Assembly: GCA_002082305.1 (NCBI GenBank)
Contig: LSNO01000147.1
Location: 1 to 46,452 of the forward strand
Length of the DNA: 46,452 bases
DNA from: SAR324 cluster bacterium SAR324-CTD7B
GTDB taxonomy: Bacteria; SAR324; NAC60-12
Reading direction: 5' to 3'
How positions within the stretch are numbered: position 1 is the first letter of the stretch; every line of letters begins with the position of its first letter. Of the stretch, positions 8,800 to 18,057 are shown piece by piece. Under the pieces are notes generated by a model. That model searched no databases. It had not been told where the DNA came from and saw only the letters and a program-made list of their open reading frames with translations. The position numbers were made by a program, and so were the translations under genes.

Positions 8800-10149
8800 T
8801 TATTCTTCTTTGTTCAGCTTTTCCAAATGTGATTCAATATTTTGCATCGCCAACGGTTGAAGCCGTGGGTCTAGTCCTTCGTAAAGCTGCTCCAGAATTT
8901 CCTCTTTGGAATTTCCGGATTTAGATAATTTTAGTATTTGTGATTCGCGTTCGCGACGATGTTTGAGCGTCTCAATCAGACGGTGAGTACTTCGCATCGG
9001 AATTCCGTGAGAGGGAATAATTACTTCCGGATTGAGCGCAATTACTTTTTCGAGAGTAGAAAAATAGGTTGCCATGTCCCCTTCAGGTGAGGGAATGACA
9101 ACTGTGCCGATACCCTGAATCAGGTCTCCCACGAGAAACCAGGCCAGTGAGTCCGGAGCCAAACCCAAATGTCCGGCATCATGTCCGGGTATTTCATAAA
9201 CCCGGACAGATGAACCATGCCAGCATGTTACTTCTTCGTTTTCTGTAGCAAATCGCAACTCAACATTCTCGAAATAGTCTTCTCCATATTTGAGAGTTAA
9301 TCTCTGCTGAGTGTCTTGACTGAGAATGATGGGAATACGCAGATGACGGGCGAGTTTATTTGAAAATTGGTGATGATCCGGATGATGATGCGTGAGAAAA
9401 ACTGCATCCAGCATTTTGTCCTCGATTGTGTTAAGTAAACACCGGTATTCTTCTTCTGAATTTGGTGAGGGATCCACCAGCAATTTTGCGGCATCTGCAT
9501 CTCCCAGCAGTAAAGCATTGGTCCTGGTAGCTGGCGGAAGTGTCGCAGATCTGACTGCCAGTATCGGAATTCCATCCAGCATTTCCAGACAGGGTACTCT
9601 GTCTTTTTCAGCAAAATCCTGTGACAAATCACCAAATTCTGCAGCCTCCGGGTTTTTCACCAATCCTTCTAAAACCCAACGCGTTGGCGGAACCATCAAG
9701 ATCTTTCCAGTACGAAAAGTTTCCAGCAAATCCTTTGCAGAACTCCAGAAACTGTCTGCAAATTCTCCTGAATCAACTTTAAAACTGATTCGTTCCCGCA
9801 AGTCAACCCGATAAAACCATGTCCTGAAACGAACAGGGGCAAACGGTGGAGCCAGGGCCTCCGCAAGTTCACTAACTGACAACACCTCACCGTTCAAAAT
9901 TCCAGCCTCAAGATCATAGCCCAGTTCTTCTATAATTTCCCGCTGCAGGGCCCGCATACGCCGTGCAGCGTGTTCACAGAGAAATTCTGTTTCAAACTCA
10001 ACTGAAGATTCATCTTTATCAATTTTACCACCAGGAAAAGCATGATATCCCGGAAAGGCTAGCAGGTACGATTGTCGCTGAACCGCAAAAATCTGCTCCT
10101 CGTGTATAAATAAAACTGAGACCGACTCAAGTGGCCGTGGATTGTTCAT
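8800..10149 (-). CDS. Nudix hydrolase - metallo-beta-lactamase fold fusion
   Basis: A 449-residue two-domain hydrolase. Residues 1-165 form a Nudix domain. The Nudix box is recognisable, with GKIDKDE (41-47) and REIIEELGY (70-78), but the two halves are 22 residues apart instead of 7, a 15-residue insertion of the kind known in NUDT19-like proteins. Residues about 195-449 form a metallo-beta-lactamase domain with the metal motif HHHPDHH (254-260), a GHDAGHLG histidine, a GDLI aspartate and a PSHG histidine, resembling LACTB2-like hydrolases. Possible substrates include CoA or nucleotide derivatives, or RNA; none is proven. Its start overlaps the stop of the RecE-like gene (TAATG), and rnr follows 8 bases later. 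Confidence 0.85.
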   Translation of the reverse strand: MNNPRPLESVSVLFIHEEQIFAVQRQSYLLAFPGYHAFPGGKIDKDESSVEFETEFLCEHAARRMRALQREIIEELGYDLEAGILNGEVLSVSELAEALAPPFAPVRFRTWFYRVDLRERISFKVDSGEFADSFWSSAKDLLETFRTGKILMVPPTRWVLEGLVKNPEAAEFGDLSQDFAEKDRVPCLEMLDGIPILAVRSATLPPATRTNALLLGDADAAKLLVDPSPNSEEEYRCLLNTIEDKMLDAVFLTHHHPDHHQFSNKLARHLRIPIILSQDTQQRLTLKYGEDYFENVELRFATENEEVTCWHGSSVRVYEIPGHDAGHLGLAPDSLAWFLVGDLIQGIGTVVIPSPEGDMATYFSTLEKVIALNPEVIIPSHGIPMRSTHRLIETLKHRRERESQILKLSKSGNSKEEILEQLYEGLDPRLQPLAMQNIESHLEKLNKEE

Positions 10150-10883
10150 TATTTATTTGCGTTTGAAATATTTTTTACTGCACTCTCTATTTTTTGCAGT
10201 CCATGTTTTAAATCTCCTGCAGATACAGGAACCACACGGATGGAGTGTGGTGCATATTTTTCGATGAATACGAACAAAAAGTCTGCAGTTTTTTTGGTCA
10301 ATTGATACACTCCGCGACTGTACCAGGCAGCCTGAACTGCATAATAATCCTGAATTGGTTTCTGTACACCTGCTTTGCCAACATTATTTGTAAATTTAAG
10401 ATCTACAATTATTCCGGAATCAGGATCAAACCAGTCCAGCCGTGCTTTGCAGTCCAGACAAAATTCCGGATCCTGCCAAAACAATGAAACTTCAGCTTTA
10501 CCTGAAGCCCAAAGTTTTTTAATTTGCGGATGAATTTGAAAGACCCTGCGGATGTTTTGTAAGCGCTCCCACTCATTTGCCTTGAGCACTGTTTTTCTAC
10601 TGTGCTGTTCAGAAAATTCTGCCCAGCGTTCTTTCCCAAGTTTTCCTCGCTGACGCAATCCATTTGGAGCACGGACATAAAGCTCTTCAAACTTTTCCTC
10701 TTCCAGCAGCAGGCAATGTCCTGCACTCCCAAATTGCATTGCCTGTAGATTTTTATATGTGTCATTTTGTTTTGAAGCAGTTGAAAGCCACTGCTTGAGA
10801 GTGGATTGATTAAGGCCGGGTAGTTGCCGGTACTCCTCAAAGGGGAGATTGTGAACTATTCCGAAGGCTTCGGTTTTGTTCAC
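10149..10883 (-). CDS. RecE-like PD-(D/E)XK exonuclease domain protein
   Basis: A 244-residue protein resembling the exonuclease VIII/RecE-type PD-(D/E)XK domain (DUF3799 group). The family-like opening [16 protein letters not shown] is followed by an AGHCLLLEE histidine segment. The core then shows KAEVSLFW, the acidic CKARLDWFD, and the DLK motif in [11 protein letters not shown] downstream [14 protein letters not shown] helix matches the conserved Q-x-A-x-Y region of this nuclease group. Such genes normally sit in prophages beside a RecT annealase. None is seen here, and the gene lies between gcvP and a Nudix-MBL gene. The start is GTG 10883, overlapping the gcvP stop (GTGA), so translation is coupled. 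Biological role unknown. Confidence 0.8.
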   Translation of the reverse strand: MNKTEAFGIVHNLPFEEYRQLPGLNQSTLKQWLSTASKQNDTYKNLQAMQFGSAGHCLLLEEEKFEELYVRAPNGLRQRGKLGKERWAEFSEQHSRKTVLKANEWERLQNIRRVFQIHPQIKKLWASGKAEVSLFWQDPEFCLDCKARLDWFDPDSGIIVDLKFTNNVGKAGVQKPIQDYYAVQAAWYSRGVYQLTKKTADFLFVFIEKYAPHSIRVVPVSAGDLKHGLQKIESAVKNISNANK

Positions 10884-13825
10884 TCTCCTTCCTCATAACT
10901 TTCCAGGGGCGGGCAGGAACAAACCACATTTCGATCACCATGTACATTGTCCACACGTGCAACAGGCGGCCAGTATTTGTGACGGCGAAGAGAAGCCAGT
11001 GGATAAACAGCAGCTTCTTGAGAATAGGAATGAGACCATTCAGGATCGGTGAGATCTTCGGATGGATGCGGCGAATTTTTAAGAGGATTATCAATTTTGT
11101 CCCACGCTCCGGATTCAACCCGTTGTGTTTCTTTGCTGATCGAAATCATGGCTTCACAAAAACGATCAATTTCTGCTTTGGGCTCGCTTTCAGTGGGTTC
11201 AATCATCAATGTTCCAGGAACCGGCCAGGACATGGTTGGTGCATGGAAACCATAGTCTATCAAACGTTTGGCAATGTCTTCTTCAGTAATTCCGGAAACC
11301 TCTTTCAAAGGCCGAACGTCGATAATGCACTCGTGTGCAATTAACCCATTTTTTCCTGTATAAACAATCGGATAGTATTCTTTTAAGCGTTGTGCCAAAT
11401 AATTCGCACTTAGAATTGCTACCTGTGAAGATTTTTTCAAACCACTTCCACCCATAAGCTGGATAAAAACCAGGGAAATTGGCAGTATGCCTGGACTACC
11501 CCATGGTGCAGCTGAAACTGCCGTGTTTTCCAGGGGGAGGCCTTCTATCGGAACAACACTGTGATTCGGCGCAAACTTAGCAAGATGCTCTTTCAAACCA
11601 ATCGGACCCATCCCCGGACCGCCTCCGCCGTGTGGAATACAGAATGTTTTGTGCAAATTTATATGCAGAACGTCTGGTCCCAATTTACCGGGTTGGGCAA
11701 TTCCCATCAAAGCATTCAGGTTTGCGCCATCCATATAAACCTGGCCCCCATTTTCATGAATGATGTCACAGATCTGTATCAGGCTGTCTTCAAATACACC
11801 ATGCGTTGAGGGATAGGTAATCATCAGGGCAGCAAGATTTTCTGCGTGTTTTTCTGCCAGTATCCGCAAATTTTCCAGATCTATATTTCCATCCTGATCA
11901 CATTTTACAATAATGATTTTCATGCTGGCCAGTGTTGCACTCGCTGGATTTGTACCATGCGCAGAGCTGGGAATCAGGCAGACATTACGCTGTTCTTCAC
12001 CTCGTGATTTGTGATAGGAGCGGATGGTCAGCAAACCGGCATATTCACCTTGCGCACCGGAATTCGGCTGCATTGAAACTGCATCAAATCCGGTAATTTG
12101 TATGAGAGCATTTTCCAGTTCACCGATCAAATCCCGGTAACCCTCTGTCTGCTGCGGTGGTGCAAAGGGGTGAATATTCGCAAATTCAGGCCAGCTGATA
12201 GGTATCATTTCTGAAGTTGCATTGAGCTTCATTGTGCAGGAACCCAGCGGAATCATAGCTCGATCCAGGGCAATATCTTTATCCTGCAAATAACGCAGAT
12301 AACGTAACATCGCAGTTTCAGAATGGTATTGATGAAAAACAGGATGTGTTAAAATTTCTGAGGTACGACGCAGGTTTTTTGGGATTCCGGAATCGTTGCT
12401 GAGATCCATAAAATGCGAATCCAGTTCGTCAATAGAGGGCAGCTTCTTATCACCAGCAAAAACCCGCCAAAGTGTGACAATATCTTCTTTTGTAGTTTCT
12501 TCATCCAGACTGATTCCCAATTGTTCGGAATCCGTTTTACGTAGATTTATCCCTTCCTCCAGGGCACGTTCGTAAATGCTGTCGCACTTTTTTTCAAGTG
12601 AAAAAGTGAGGGTATCAAAATAATAAATATTGTCGGCAGAAAATCCCAGCTGCTTCATACCTGCCTTGAGAATATTGGTCAGCCTGTGTATGCGCTGGGC
12701 AATTATTTTCAAGCCGTCCGGACCATGATATACGGCATAGCAGCCGGCAATTACACCCAATAAAACTTGCGCTGTGCAAATGTTGCTGGTCGCTTTTTCA
12801 CGGCGAATGTGCTGTTCCCTCGTTTGCAAAGCCATGCGCAAAGCTGTTTTTCCCCTGCGGTCTATGGAGACCCCTATTAGTCGTCCGGGAATGCTGCGTA
12901 TGTTTTTATCCCGGGCTGCAAAGAAAGCCGCATGCGGCCCGCCAAATCCCATTGGAACGCCAAATCTTTGTGAACTGCCTATGACCACATCTGCTCCTAA
13001 TTCTCCGGGCGGCTTAAGCAAAACAAGACTCAGCGGATCCGATGCAACGGTTACCATGGCTCCCAATTCGTGCCATTTTTCGATCAGTTTTTCAATATCA
13101 TGAATGTCACCATAAGTTCCCGGATATTGAATTAAGGCACCAAATAAATCTGCTTCGGGATTCTCCAACTGCTCCCGAATATTATCAAAGATCAACTCAA
13201 ACCCCATCGGTTCCGCCCTGGTTTTCAGCACATCTATTGTTTGCGGATGACAGTCATCTGCTACAAAAAAGCGCATACTTTTACTGCGGGATACACGCTT
13301 GCAGAAGGTCATGGCTTCTGCTGCTGCTGTAGCTTCATCCAGGAGCGAAGCATTCGCAACATCCATTCCGCTGAGATCAATAATCATTTGCTGAAAATTC
13401 AGCAGTGCTTCCAGGCGACCTTGAGAAACTTCAGGCTGATATGGAGTATAGGCCGTGTACCATCCCGGATTTTCCAGCAGGTTACGCTGTATAACTCCGG
13501 GCAGGATTGTACTGTGATAGCCCATGCCGATCATTGATTTTGCAACCTGATTCCTGTTTGCCATACTGCGAAGTTCATTGAGCACTTCCGTTTCGGAGCG
13601 ACTTCCGGGCAGGTCAAGTTCACCAGACATGCGGATTGAATCCGGAACTGTCCTGTTAATCAGCTCATCCAGAGAGTTCATACCGAGGCTTTTCAGCATT
13701 TCTGAAATATCGTTCTCCGATGGACCAATGTGGCGATGTACAAAACGGTCCCGCTGTTCAAGCTCTTGCAGGCTGAACGGTTTATAATTTTGAGTGTTTA
13801 CTGAAGAGGTAGAATAAGAGGACAT
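10880..13825 (-). CDS. gcvP: Glycine dehydrogenase (decarboxylating), P-protein
   Basis: The 981-residue PLP-dependent P-protein of the glycine cleavage system. It decarboxylates glycine and passes the aminomethyl group to the lipoyl arm of the H-protein. It is the single-chain form, with both homologous halves: an N-terminal half containing [14 protein letters not shown] and [12 protein letters not shown], and a C-terminal half with the PLP lysine in [16 protein letters not shown]. Length is normal. No gcvT or gcvH lies in this window, so those must be elsewhere. It is the first gene of the long minus-strand unit and is translationally coupled to the RecE-like gene. Confidence 0.98.
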   Translation of the reverse strand: MSSYSTSSVNTQNYKPFSLQELEQRDRFVHRHIGPSENDISEMLKSLGMNSLDELINRTVPDSIRMSGELDLPGSRSETEVLNELRSMANRNQVAKSMIGMGYHSTILPGVIQRNLLENPGWYTAYTPYQPEVSQGRLEALLNFQQMIIDLSGMDVANASLLDEATAAAEAMTFCKRVSRSKSMRFFVADDCHPQTIDVLKTRAEPMGFELIFDNIREQLENPEADLFGALIQYPGTYGDIHDIEKLIEKWHELGAMVTVASDPLSLVLLKPPGELGADVVIGSSQRFGVPMGFGGPHAAFFAARDKNIRSIPGRLIGVSIDRRGKTALRMALQTREQHIRREKATSNICTAQVLLGVIAGCYAVYHGPDGLKIIAQRIHRLTNILKAGMKQLGFSADNIYYFDTLTFSLEKKCDSIYERALEEGINLRKTDSEQLGISLDEETTKEDIVTLWRVFAGDKKLPSIDELDSHFMDLSNDSGIPKNLRRTSEILTHPVFHQYHSETAMLRYLRYLQDKDIALDRAMIPLGSCTMKLNATSEMIPISWPEFANIHPFAPPQQTEGYRDLIGELENALIQITGFDAVSMQPNSGAQGEYAGLLTIRSYHKSRGEEQRNVCLIPSSAHGTNPASATLASMKIIIVKCDQDGNIDLENLRILAEKHAENLAALMITYPSTHGVFEDSLIQICDIIHENGGQVYMDGANLNALMGIAQPGKLGPDVLHINLHKTFCIPHGGGGPGMGPIGLKEHLAKFAPNHSVVPIEGLPLENTAVSAAPWGSPGILPISLVFIQLMGGSGLKKSSQVAILSANYLAQRLKEYYPIVYTGKNGLIAHECIIDVRPLKEVSGITEEDIAKRLIDYGFHAPTMSWPVPGTLMIEPTESEPKAEIDRFCEAMISISKETQRVESGAWDKIDNPLKNSPHPSEDLTDPEWSHSYSQEAAVYPLASLRRHKYWPPVARVDNVHGDRNVVCSCPPLESYEEGE

Positions 13826-13850
13826 GCTGTTGATATGTTGAATGGAGAAA

Positions 13851-13880
13851 AATATGATGAACCCGCTAAAAGTCTATCAA
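13851..13880 (-). promoter_or_regulatory. Weak candidate promoter for gcvP
   Basis: On the minus strand a TTGATA hexamer (13875-13880) is followed after 17-18 bases by TCATAT/CATATT (13851-13857), about 26 bases before the gcvP ATG. The -10 match is poor. The 241-base spacer 13826-14066 shows no recognisable glycine riboswitch. It holds a GCGGA/TCCGC hairpin at 13977-13990. Confidence 0.25.
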
Positions 13881-14066
13881 AAAGGCAATGAGAAAACAAA
13901 TTCTTTAATAAAATCTGATGGAAAGCTAAACTGCGGGGAATTGTCTTTTTTGTCAGGAAATGCCTGGAAACATATCGCGGAAATGTCCGCAAAAGTTTTT
14001 TTGAATTAACATTAAAGGTAATATTAATTACTTCTGCATACAGTATGGCATGTTCTGGGCAGGAAG

Positions 14067-14520
14067 TCAAATTAGCATTAAAAACTCTACCCAAAGCTGG
14101 AATCCGTAGCCGGCCAAAAATTCTGCACCAAGTCCAAAAATGAGATCGCTGAAGAAAACATCACGTCGGACTAAAGCGTGTACTCCCATTGCGGCAGGAA
14201 TAGAAGTTACTCCTCCGGTTACCATGAAAGCCATCACGGTTCCCGGTACCATTCCTTTTTCGATCATGCCGGCTACTAATGGAATTACCGCATAACCGTT
14301 GAGGTAAGCCGGAATGCCGATTGTCGGGCTGAAAGGGATTGTCCACCCGCTGTCTCCACCGAACCATTGTGTAACCTTTTCAGCCGGAATTGGGGCTACT
14401 ATCAGGCTTTCCAGTAAAAAAGCAAAACTCATCCATTTCAGCAATAACCAACCCGTTTCCCAACATTCTTTCCAGAAATTCGCTACTCTGGACTGCTCTC
14501 CCCAAAAACTCCAAACTAAT
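14067..14520 (-). pseudogene. C-terminal remnant of a DUF318/ArsP-like permease
   Basis: The frame encodes the C-terminal part of a predicted permease of the PF03773 type: LLKWMSFAFLLESLIVAP, then IPAYLNGYAVIPLVAGMIEKG, then MVTGGVTSIPAAMGVHALVRR. Full-length members have over 300 residues, but only about the last 150 are present here. Upstream of about 14520 the same open frame (which runs to 14651) lies in DNA that encodes the ArsR-like regulator in another frame. The permease's own start and first half are therefore missing. The simplest reading is a deletion that fused the end of arsR to the middle of the permease gene. Whether any product is made is unknown. Some of the boundary is approximate. 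Confidence 0.7.
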
Positions 14521-14781
14521 GGTTCTGATTTTAAAAGGTAAACGATCCACATGAAGAACCGTAGCCCGAAACAATTCGATCTGTTCGCAAACTGTTTTGA
14601 AAGAATCCGCGACCCTGAAGTGATGATTGAGAGTAGTTGGAGCAATTCCAAGCCGCTTGCCTATTTCACCAACAGTAAGACCTCTGTGTCCAGCCTGGAC
14701 CAGCAAACGGTATATTGAAAGCCTGGTAGAGTGTCCTAGTTTTGCTAAAGAATTTGCTGCGTTTTTAATTTTCATCTGCAA
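14380..14781 (-). CDS. ArsR-family HTH regulator with aberrant C-terminus
   Basis: A 133-residue frame whose first 75 or so residues match an ArsR-type winged helix: AKLGHSTRLSIYRLLVQAG, then LTVGEIGKRLGIAPTTLNHHFR. The following segment (FRATVLHVD) could be the beta-wing. After about residue 95 the protein reads, out of frame, through DNA that encodes the truncated permease and ends at 14380. In related genomes such regulators often sit directly upstream of a permease they control. Here the tail and the permease start appear to have been lost together. The DNA-binding part may still be functional. No clear metal-binding cysteine motif is present. Confidence 0.6.
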   Translation of the reverse strand: MQMKIKNAANSLAKLGHSTRLSIYRLLVQAGHRGLTVGEIGKRLGIAPTTLNHHFRVADSFKTVCEQIELFRATVLHVDRLPFKIRTISLEFLGRAVQSSEFLERMLGNGLVIAEMDEFCFFTGKPDSSPNSG

Positions 14782-14811
14782 GAGAATGTCCGGTTAAAAT
14801 GCGGAAAATAT

Positions 14812-15222
14812 TCAGTTAAATTGATAAGCCAGCAGCGCTGCGGCCATCATTAAGTTTGCAAGGTAGATGCGCAGGCAGCCCATACAAACAATATTTAATC
14901 TGAAAAACATGACGTAGGCATAATAACATGTCACAATCAGGGCTGCAACCATAGCTGAATTGAGCCAGAAAAGCGGTATTTCGGGTTGATTCATTCCGCG
15001 GAATAGCAGGAAAAGCACAAGACCGTAAAAAATTACTGCTCCATAAGCTACAGGAATATTTGCAATATTTGCTTCTTTGGAATGTGCAACTCTGTCGCAG
15101 GCAGACCGCTGTTGAAGTTCTCGAACAAGATGATGTCTTACAGCAAGACTTATAGATCCCTGCAGTCCAAAGAGGGCTGCACCGCCAAGTGCAATTAGAC
15201 TTATTATAGATGCATCAAGCAT
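14812..15222 (-). CDS. Vitamin K epoxide reductase (VKOR)-like membrane protein
   Basis: A 136-residue protein with about four membrane segments. It carries the VKOR hallmarks: a cysteine in SACDRVAHS, with the loop serine two residues on (HSKEANIANIPVAYGA), and a membrane CxxC pair (CMGC). Bacterial VKORs reoxidise DsbA-like proteins during disulfide bond formation, using quinone. The frame is open to a TTG at 15288, but ATG 15222 is preferred because the extra 22 residues are hydrophilic and the first helix begins right after this methionine. No DsbA is encoded nearby. The loop cysteine pair is not complete: only one of the two loop cysteines is seen, so activity may depend on the CxxC alone. 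Confidence 0.65.
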   Translation of the reverse strand: MLDASIISLIALGGAALFGLQGSISLAVRHHLVRELQQRSACDRVAHSKEANIANIPVAYGAVIFYGLVLFLLFRGMNQPEIPLFWLNSAMVAALIVTCYYAYVMFFRLNIVCMGCLRIYLANLMMAAALLAYQFN

Positions 15223-15340
15223 ACTTATTGTCTTGTTTTGTTCCGGACTTGAATCTGAGTCAAGGTTTGATGATACTGAAAGTATCAAAATATTAGCATC
15301 GGAATGAACTGCAAAATTCCTTCCTGAACAATTACTTCAA

Positions 15341-16375
15341 ATGAAAAAAACGCCCGCCTGGGACTTGTTAACTCTCACTGTCTGCCGGATTGACCCCGCT
15401 GAGACTCGTTTTAACTGGTTTCCGGGTAATCTAAGCGAAGAGGACGGAAAATCACTGGAGCAGAATGGAATCCTCATACCTTTACTGCTGCAGGCGGTTC
15501 CGGGTAAAAAATATCGTATAATTGACGGCTTCAAGCGCATTTCCTGGCTCACGTCCAACAATACTGCCTCCGATCAAAAACAACAAGAAACACCAATTCC
15601 GTGCTTTATTCTTCCTGAATCGATGCCGGAGCGGGAGGCGACAAATATTCGCCTGGAAACTTTGTCCACATCTTCAGGTAATTTTTCCGGAATACAAATC
15701 GGCAGAGTATTAAAACAGTTACAGGATTCCGATTTTACTACCGAAGAAATTGCCGATCAAGTTTTACCCAGACTTGGCTTGAAACCTTCAGCAAGACTTG
15801 TTCGTCAATTATTGGATTTGCACAATGTTTTGAAAACAATGACTCTGCCCGAATCTTTGCTGCGGTTGGGGTCTGAAGATTTATTGCCTTTGCTGAAATT
15901 TTCGCAGTCAGCACTTCCGGACCTTGCCGCACTCAGCGAAAGAATGGAAGTAGGGGGAAAGAAATGGCGCAATTTGCTTCAGGTTTTGGATGAAGTCAGT
16001 CGTTTAAGGGAAATGTCTGCAGATGAAGTTTTGAAACTTCCGGAAATTTTGGAGATTATTGGACGTTCCAGCCTTCAAGCCCCTGTACGGTATCGTTTGC
16101 TTAAACAGCAATTGGATACTTGGCGCTATCCGGAATTGAGCGATTTGCGTCAAAGGTTTGAACAGGGACGTCAAAGACTGAATTTATCTCCGCGCATAAC
16201 ACTGGAAATTGACCCGTATTTTGAAAATGATGATCTGACTTTGTCATTGAAAATCCGTTCAGTCCAGGAACTCCGGAAACATTTAAAAGATTTAGCAAAT
16301 GCGGTTCCGGATATTCAGGAGGAAAATTCGGAAGATGTATGGAAGGAGTTGTTTGCTTTGCTGCAGGAAGATTAA
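15341..16375 (+). CDS. ParB/Srx-like domain protein of unknown function
   Basis: A 344-residue protein. Residues about 20-110 resemble a ParB N-terminal domain: NLSEEDGKSLEQNGILIPLLL, a GKKYRIIDGFKRISWL strand-helix, then IPCFILPESMPEREATNIRLE. This corresponds to the region that binds CTP or nucleotide in ParB-like proteins. A helical region follows (FTTEEIADQVLPRLGLKPSARLVRQLL), which could act as a helix-turn-helix. The C-terminal half is alpha-helical and unassigned. No ParA ATPase is adjacent, so a plasmid- or chromosome-partition role is not supported. It is divergent from the VKOR-like gene with only about 118 bases between the starts used here, and is followed 116 bases later by the GlpD-like gene. 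Confidence 0.6.
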   Translation: MKKTPAWDLLTLTVCRIDPAETRFNWFPGNLSEEDGKSLEQNGILIPLLLQAVPGKKYRIIDGFKRISWLTSNNTASDQKQQETPIPCFILPESMPEREATNIRLETLSTSSGNFSGIQIGRVLKQLQDSDFTTEEIADQVLPRLGLKPSARLVRQLLDLHNVLKTMTLPESLLRLGSEDLLPLLKFSQSALPDLAALSERMEVGGKKWRNLLQVLDEVSRLREMSADEVLKLPEILEIIGRSSLQAPVRYRLLKQQLDTWRYPELSDLRQRFEQGRQRLNLSPRITLEIDPYFENDDLTLSLKIRSVQELRKHLKDLANAVPDIQEENSEDVWKELFALLQED

Positions 16376-16491
16376 TTATACTATTCCGGAAAATTTTGAT
16401 TGTGATTTCAATTGTTTATTTAAGTTTAAATCTTTTAAACAGACAATAAAAAACATACTAATTTTTTTAAATATCAGTAGAGATTTGAAAA

Positions 16492-18057
16492 ATGAATCGA
16501 AGTGAGTTATCAGAACTTTCAGACAAATCATTTGACGTAATAGTTGTTGGCGCAGGAATAAATGGTGCCGGTGCGGCACAGCAGCTGGTTTCCGATGGGT
16601 ACAGAGTTTTGATCATTGACAAAGGAGATTTTGCCGGTGGAGCAACCAGCAAATCCAGCCGTATTCTGCATTGCGGTTTACGGCACTTGGCGCCTGGGAA
16701 ATCCATTTGGGATTTTGTTTTCCATCCATCTAAATTCTATCTTGCCTGTCACAATGCAAGAAAATCGATGATCGCGCGAAGTGACATTTCTTCATCAATG
16801 AAGGAGTTGGTGAGGCCTTTCCGATTTTGTTTTCCTATTTTTAAAGATGATCCTTATCGTTCGTGGCAAGTCGATTTTGCTTTTAAATTGTTGAATCTGT
16901 TAGGACCACATGACAATTCGCTGGAGTACCAAAGATTCTCAGGGGAAAATTTGCAAAAAATTCCATTCAAAAACTGGTTTCGAGATTCAAAACAGTTGCA
17001 GAGTGTTTCAGTTTTTAAGGATTATCAATTTATATCGGCTGCAAGGTTGGTGGTTGATACGATTCGTGACGCCGCAGAAATGGGAGCAACTGTCCGAAAT
17101 TACACCTTGATGCAGCAATCAAAACAATTAGCTGAAGGTTGGCAGCTAACCCTCAGAGATGTCTTAACTTCTGAAGAAGTAATGGTAAAAACTAAGTTGA
17201 TCCTGAATGTCACAGGACCCTGGGGGAATCGGTTCAACCAAACACTGAAATCCGTCATACCTGACAAAGTGATTGGACTGAAAGGTGCCCACATCGTCGT
17301 CAAACTTCCTGAAGAATTTTCTGAATGGGGAATAATGATCATCAACCGTGTAAACGAACCAATGTACTTCCTGCCCTGGCATGGAATGCACTATATCGGG
17401 TTAAACAGAACCCCATATGATGGAAATCTTGATGAAGTAAAGGCGACAGAAGACGAAGCGGAGTGGTTGCTTGGAGAGGTAAATTATGTATTTCCACAGC
17501 TAAGTCTTCAGCGAAAGGATATTCTGTATTCGTATGCAGGTATTCATCCGGTAACATTTGACGCAAGTGATCCGCAAGGTAATCGTGAGGTAGTAGTACA
17601 TGATTTAGCATCAGAGGGGCTTCATAATGTTTTAATGCTCACAGGCGGTCCCATCATGACATACCGTCTTATTGCAAAACAATTATTGAAGGAAGTATCA
17701 AAACGATGTGTTCCAACATTAGCAAAACAGCACCCTTCATCCGGTTCAAGCGAAGTGACCAAACTCCTTCGCAATAGCCGATCGGCATCAGTTGAGATGA
17801 ACATTTCAGATGAAATTTTAAAGAAAATAATTGTTGAAGAACAACCTGTTTCTCTTGCTGATATTTTACTACGCAGGACGGGAATTGGCTGGGACATTGA
17901 TCAAGGCAAATCTGCAGTTCCTGGAGTGGCAACTGTGATGGCAGAACTATGCGGTTGGGATGAACAACGAAAAGAAAAAGAGATGCAGTTGTTTCATCAA
18001 CATATTAAAGAGATATACCAAGTGCAAAAATATTGGGGGGACTCAGTTTGTGATTAG
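16492..18057 (+). CDS. GlpD-like FAD-dependent oxidoreductase
   Basis: A 521-residue protein with the overall plan of aerobic glycerol-3-phosphate dehydrogenase: an N-terminal FAD fold (VIVVGAGINGAGAA), a DAO domain, and the C-terminal GlpD domain (LADILLRRTGIGWD, then MAELCGWDEQRKEKE). It would oxidise a substrate at the membrane and pass electrons to quinone. Several positions expected for G3P binding differ. The usual GGLRYLE is CGLRHLAP, the usual AGVRP is AGIHP, and the GGKLTTYR lysine is replaced in GGPIMTYR. The FAD-binding parts are intact, so a working enzyme with another substrate is possible. The phosphonate-type importer begins 311 bases downstream. Confidence 0.8.
   Translation: MNRSELSELSDKSFDVIVVGAGINGAGAAQQLVSDGYRVLIIDKGDFAGGATSKSSRILHCGLRHLAPGKSIWDFVFHPSKFYLACHNARKSMIARSDISSSMKELVRPFRFCFPIFKDDPYRSWQVDFAFKLLNLLGPHDNSLEYQRFSGENLQKIPFKNWFRDSKQLQSVSVFKDYQFISAARLVVDTIRDAAEMGATVRNYTLMQQSKQLAEGWQLTLRDVLTSEEVMVKTKLILNVTGPWGNRFNQTLKSVIPDKVIGLKGAHIVVKLPEEFSEWGIMIINRVNEPMYFLPWHGMHYIGLNRTPYDGNLDEVKATEDEAEWLLGEVNYVFPQLSLQRKDILYSYAGIHPVTFDASDPQGNREVVVHDLASEGLHNVLMLTGGPIMTYRLIAKQLLKEVSKRCVPTLAKQHPSSGSSEVTKLLRNSRSASVEMNISDEILKKIIVEEQPVSLADILLRRTGIGWDIDQGKSAVPGVATVMAELCGWDEQRKEKEMQLFHQHIKEIYQVQKYWGDSVCD

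Noticed and set aside
9392..9814. 140-codon plus-strand frame
   Set aside because: Serine-rich antisense shadow of the Nudix-MBL gene without any recognisable domain.
13977..14002. GCGGA/TCCGC hairpin followed by AAAAG and seven T on the plus strand, like an intrinsic terminator
   Set aside because: No plus-strand gene ends nearby and the stem is only five pairs, so it has no transcript to terminate.
13826..14066. Possible glycine riboswitch upstream of gcvP
   Set aside because: The spacer shows neither the GGAGAG core nor tandem aptamer structure.
14812..15288. TTG 15288 as start of the VKOR-like gene
   Set aside because: The added 22 residues are polar and would precede the first helix abnormally; ATG 15222 fits better.
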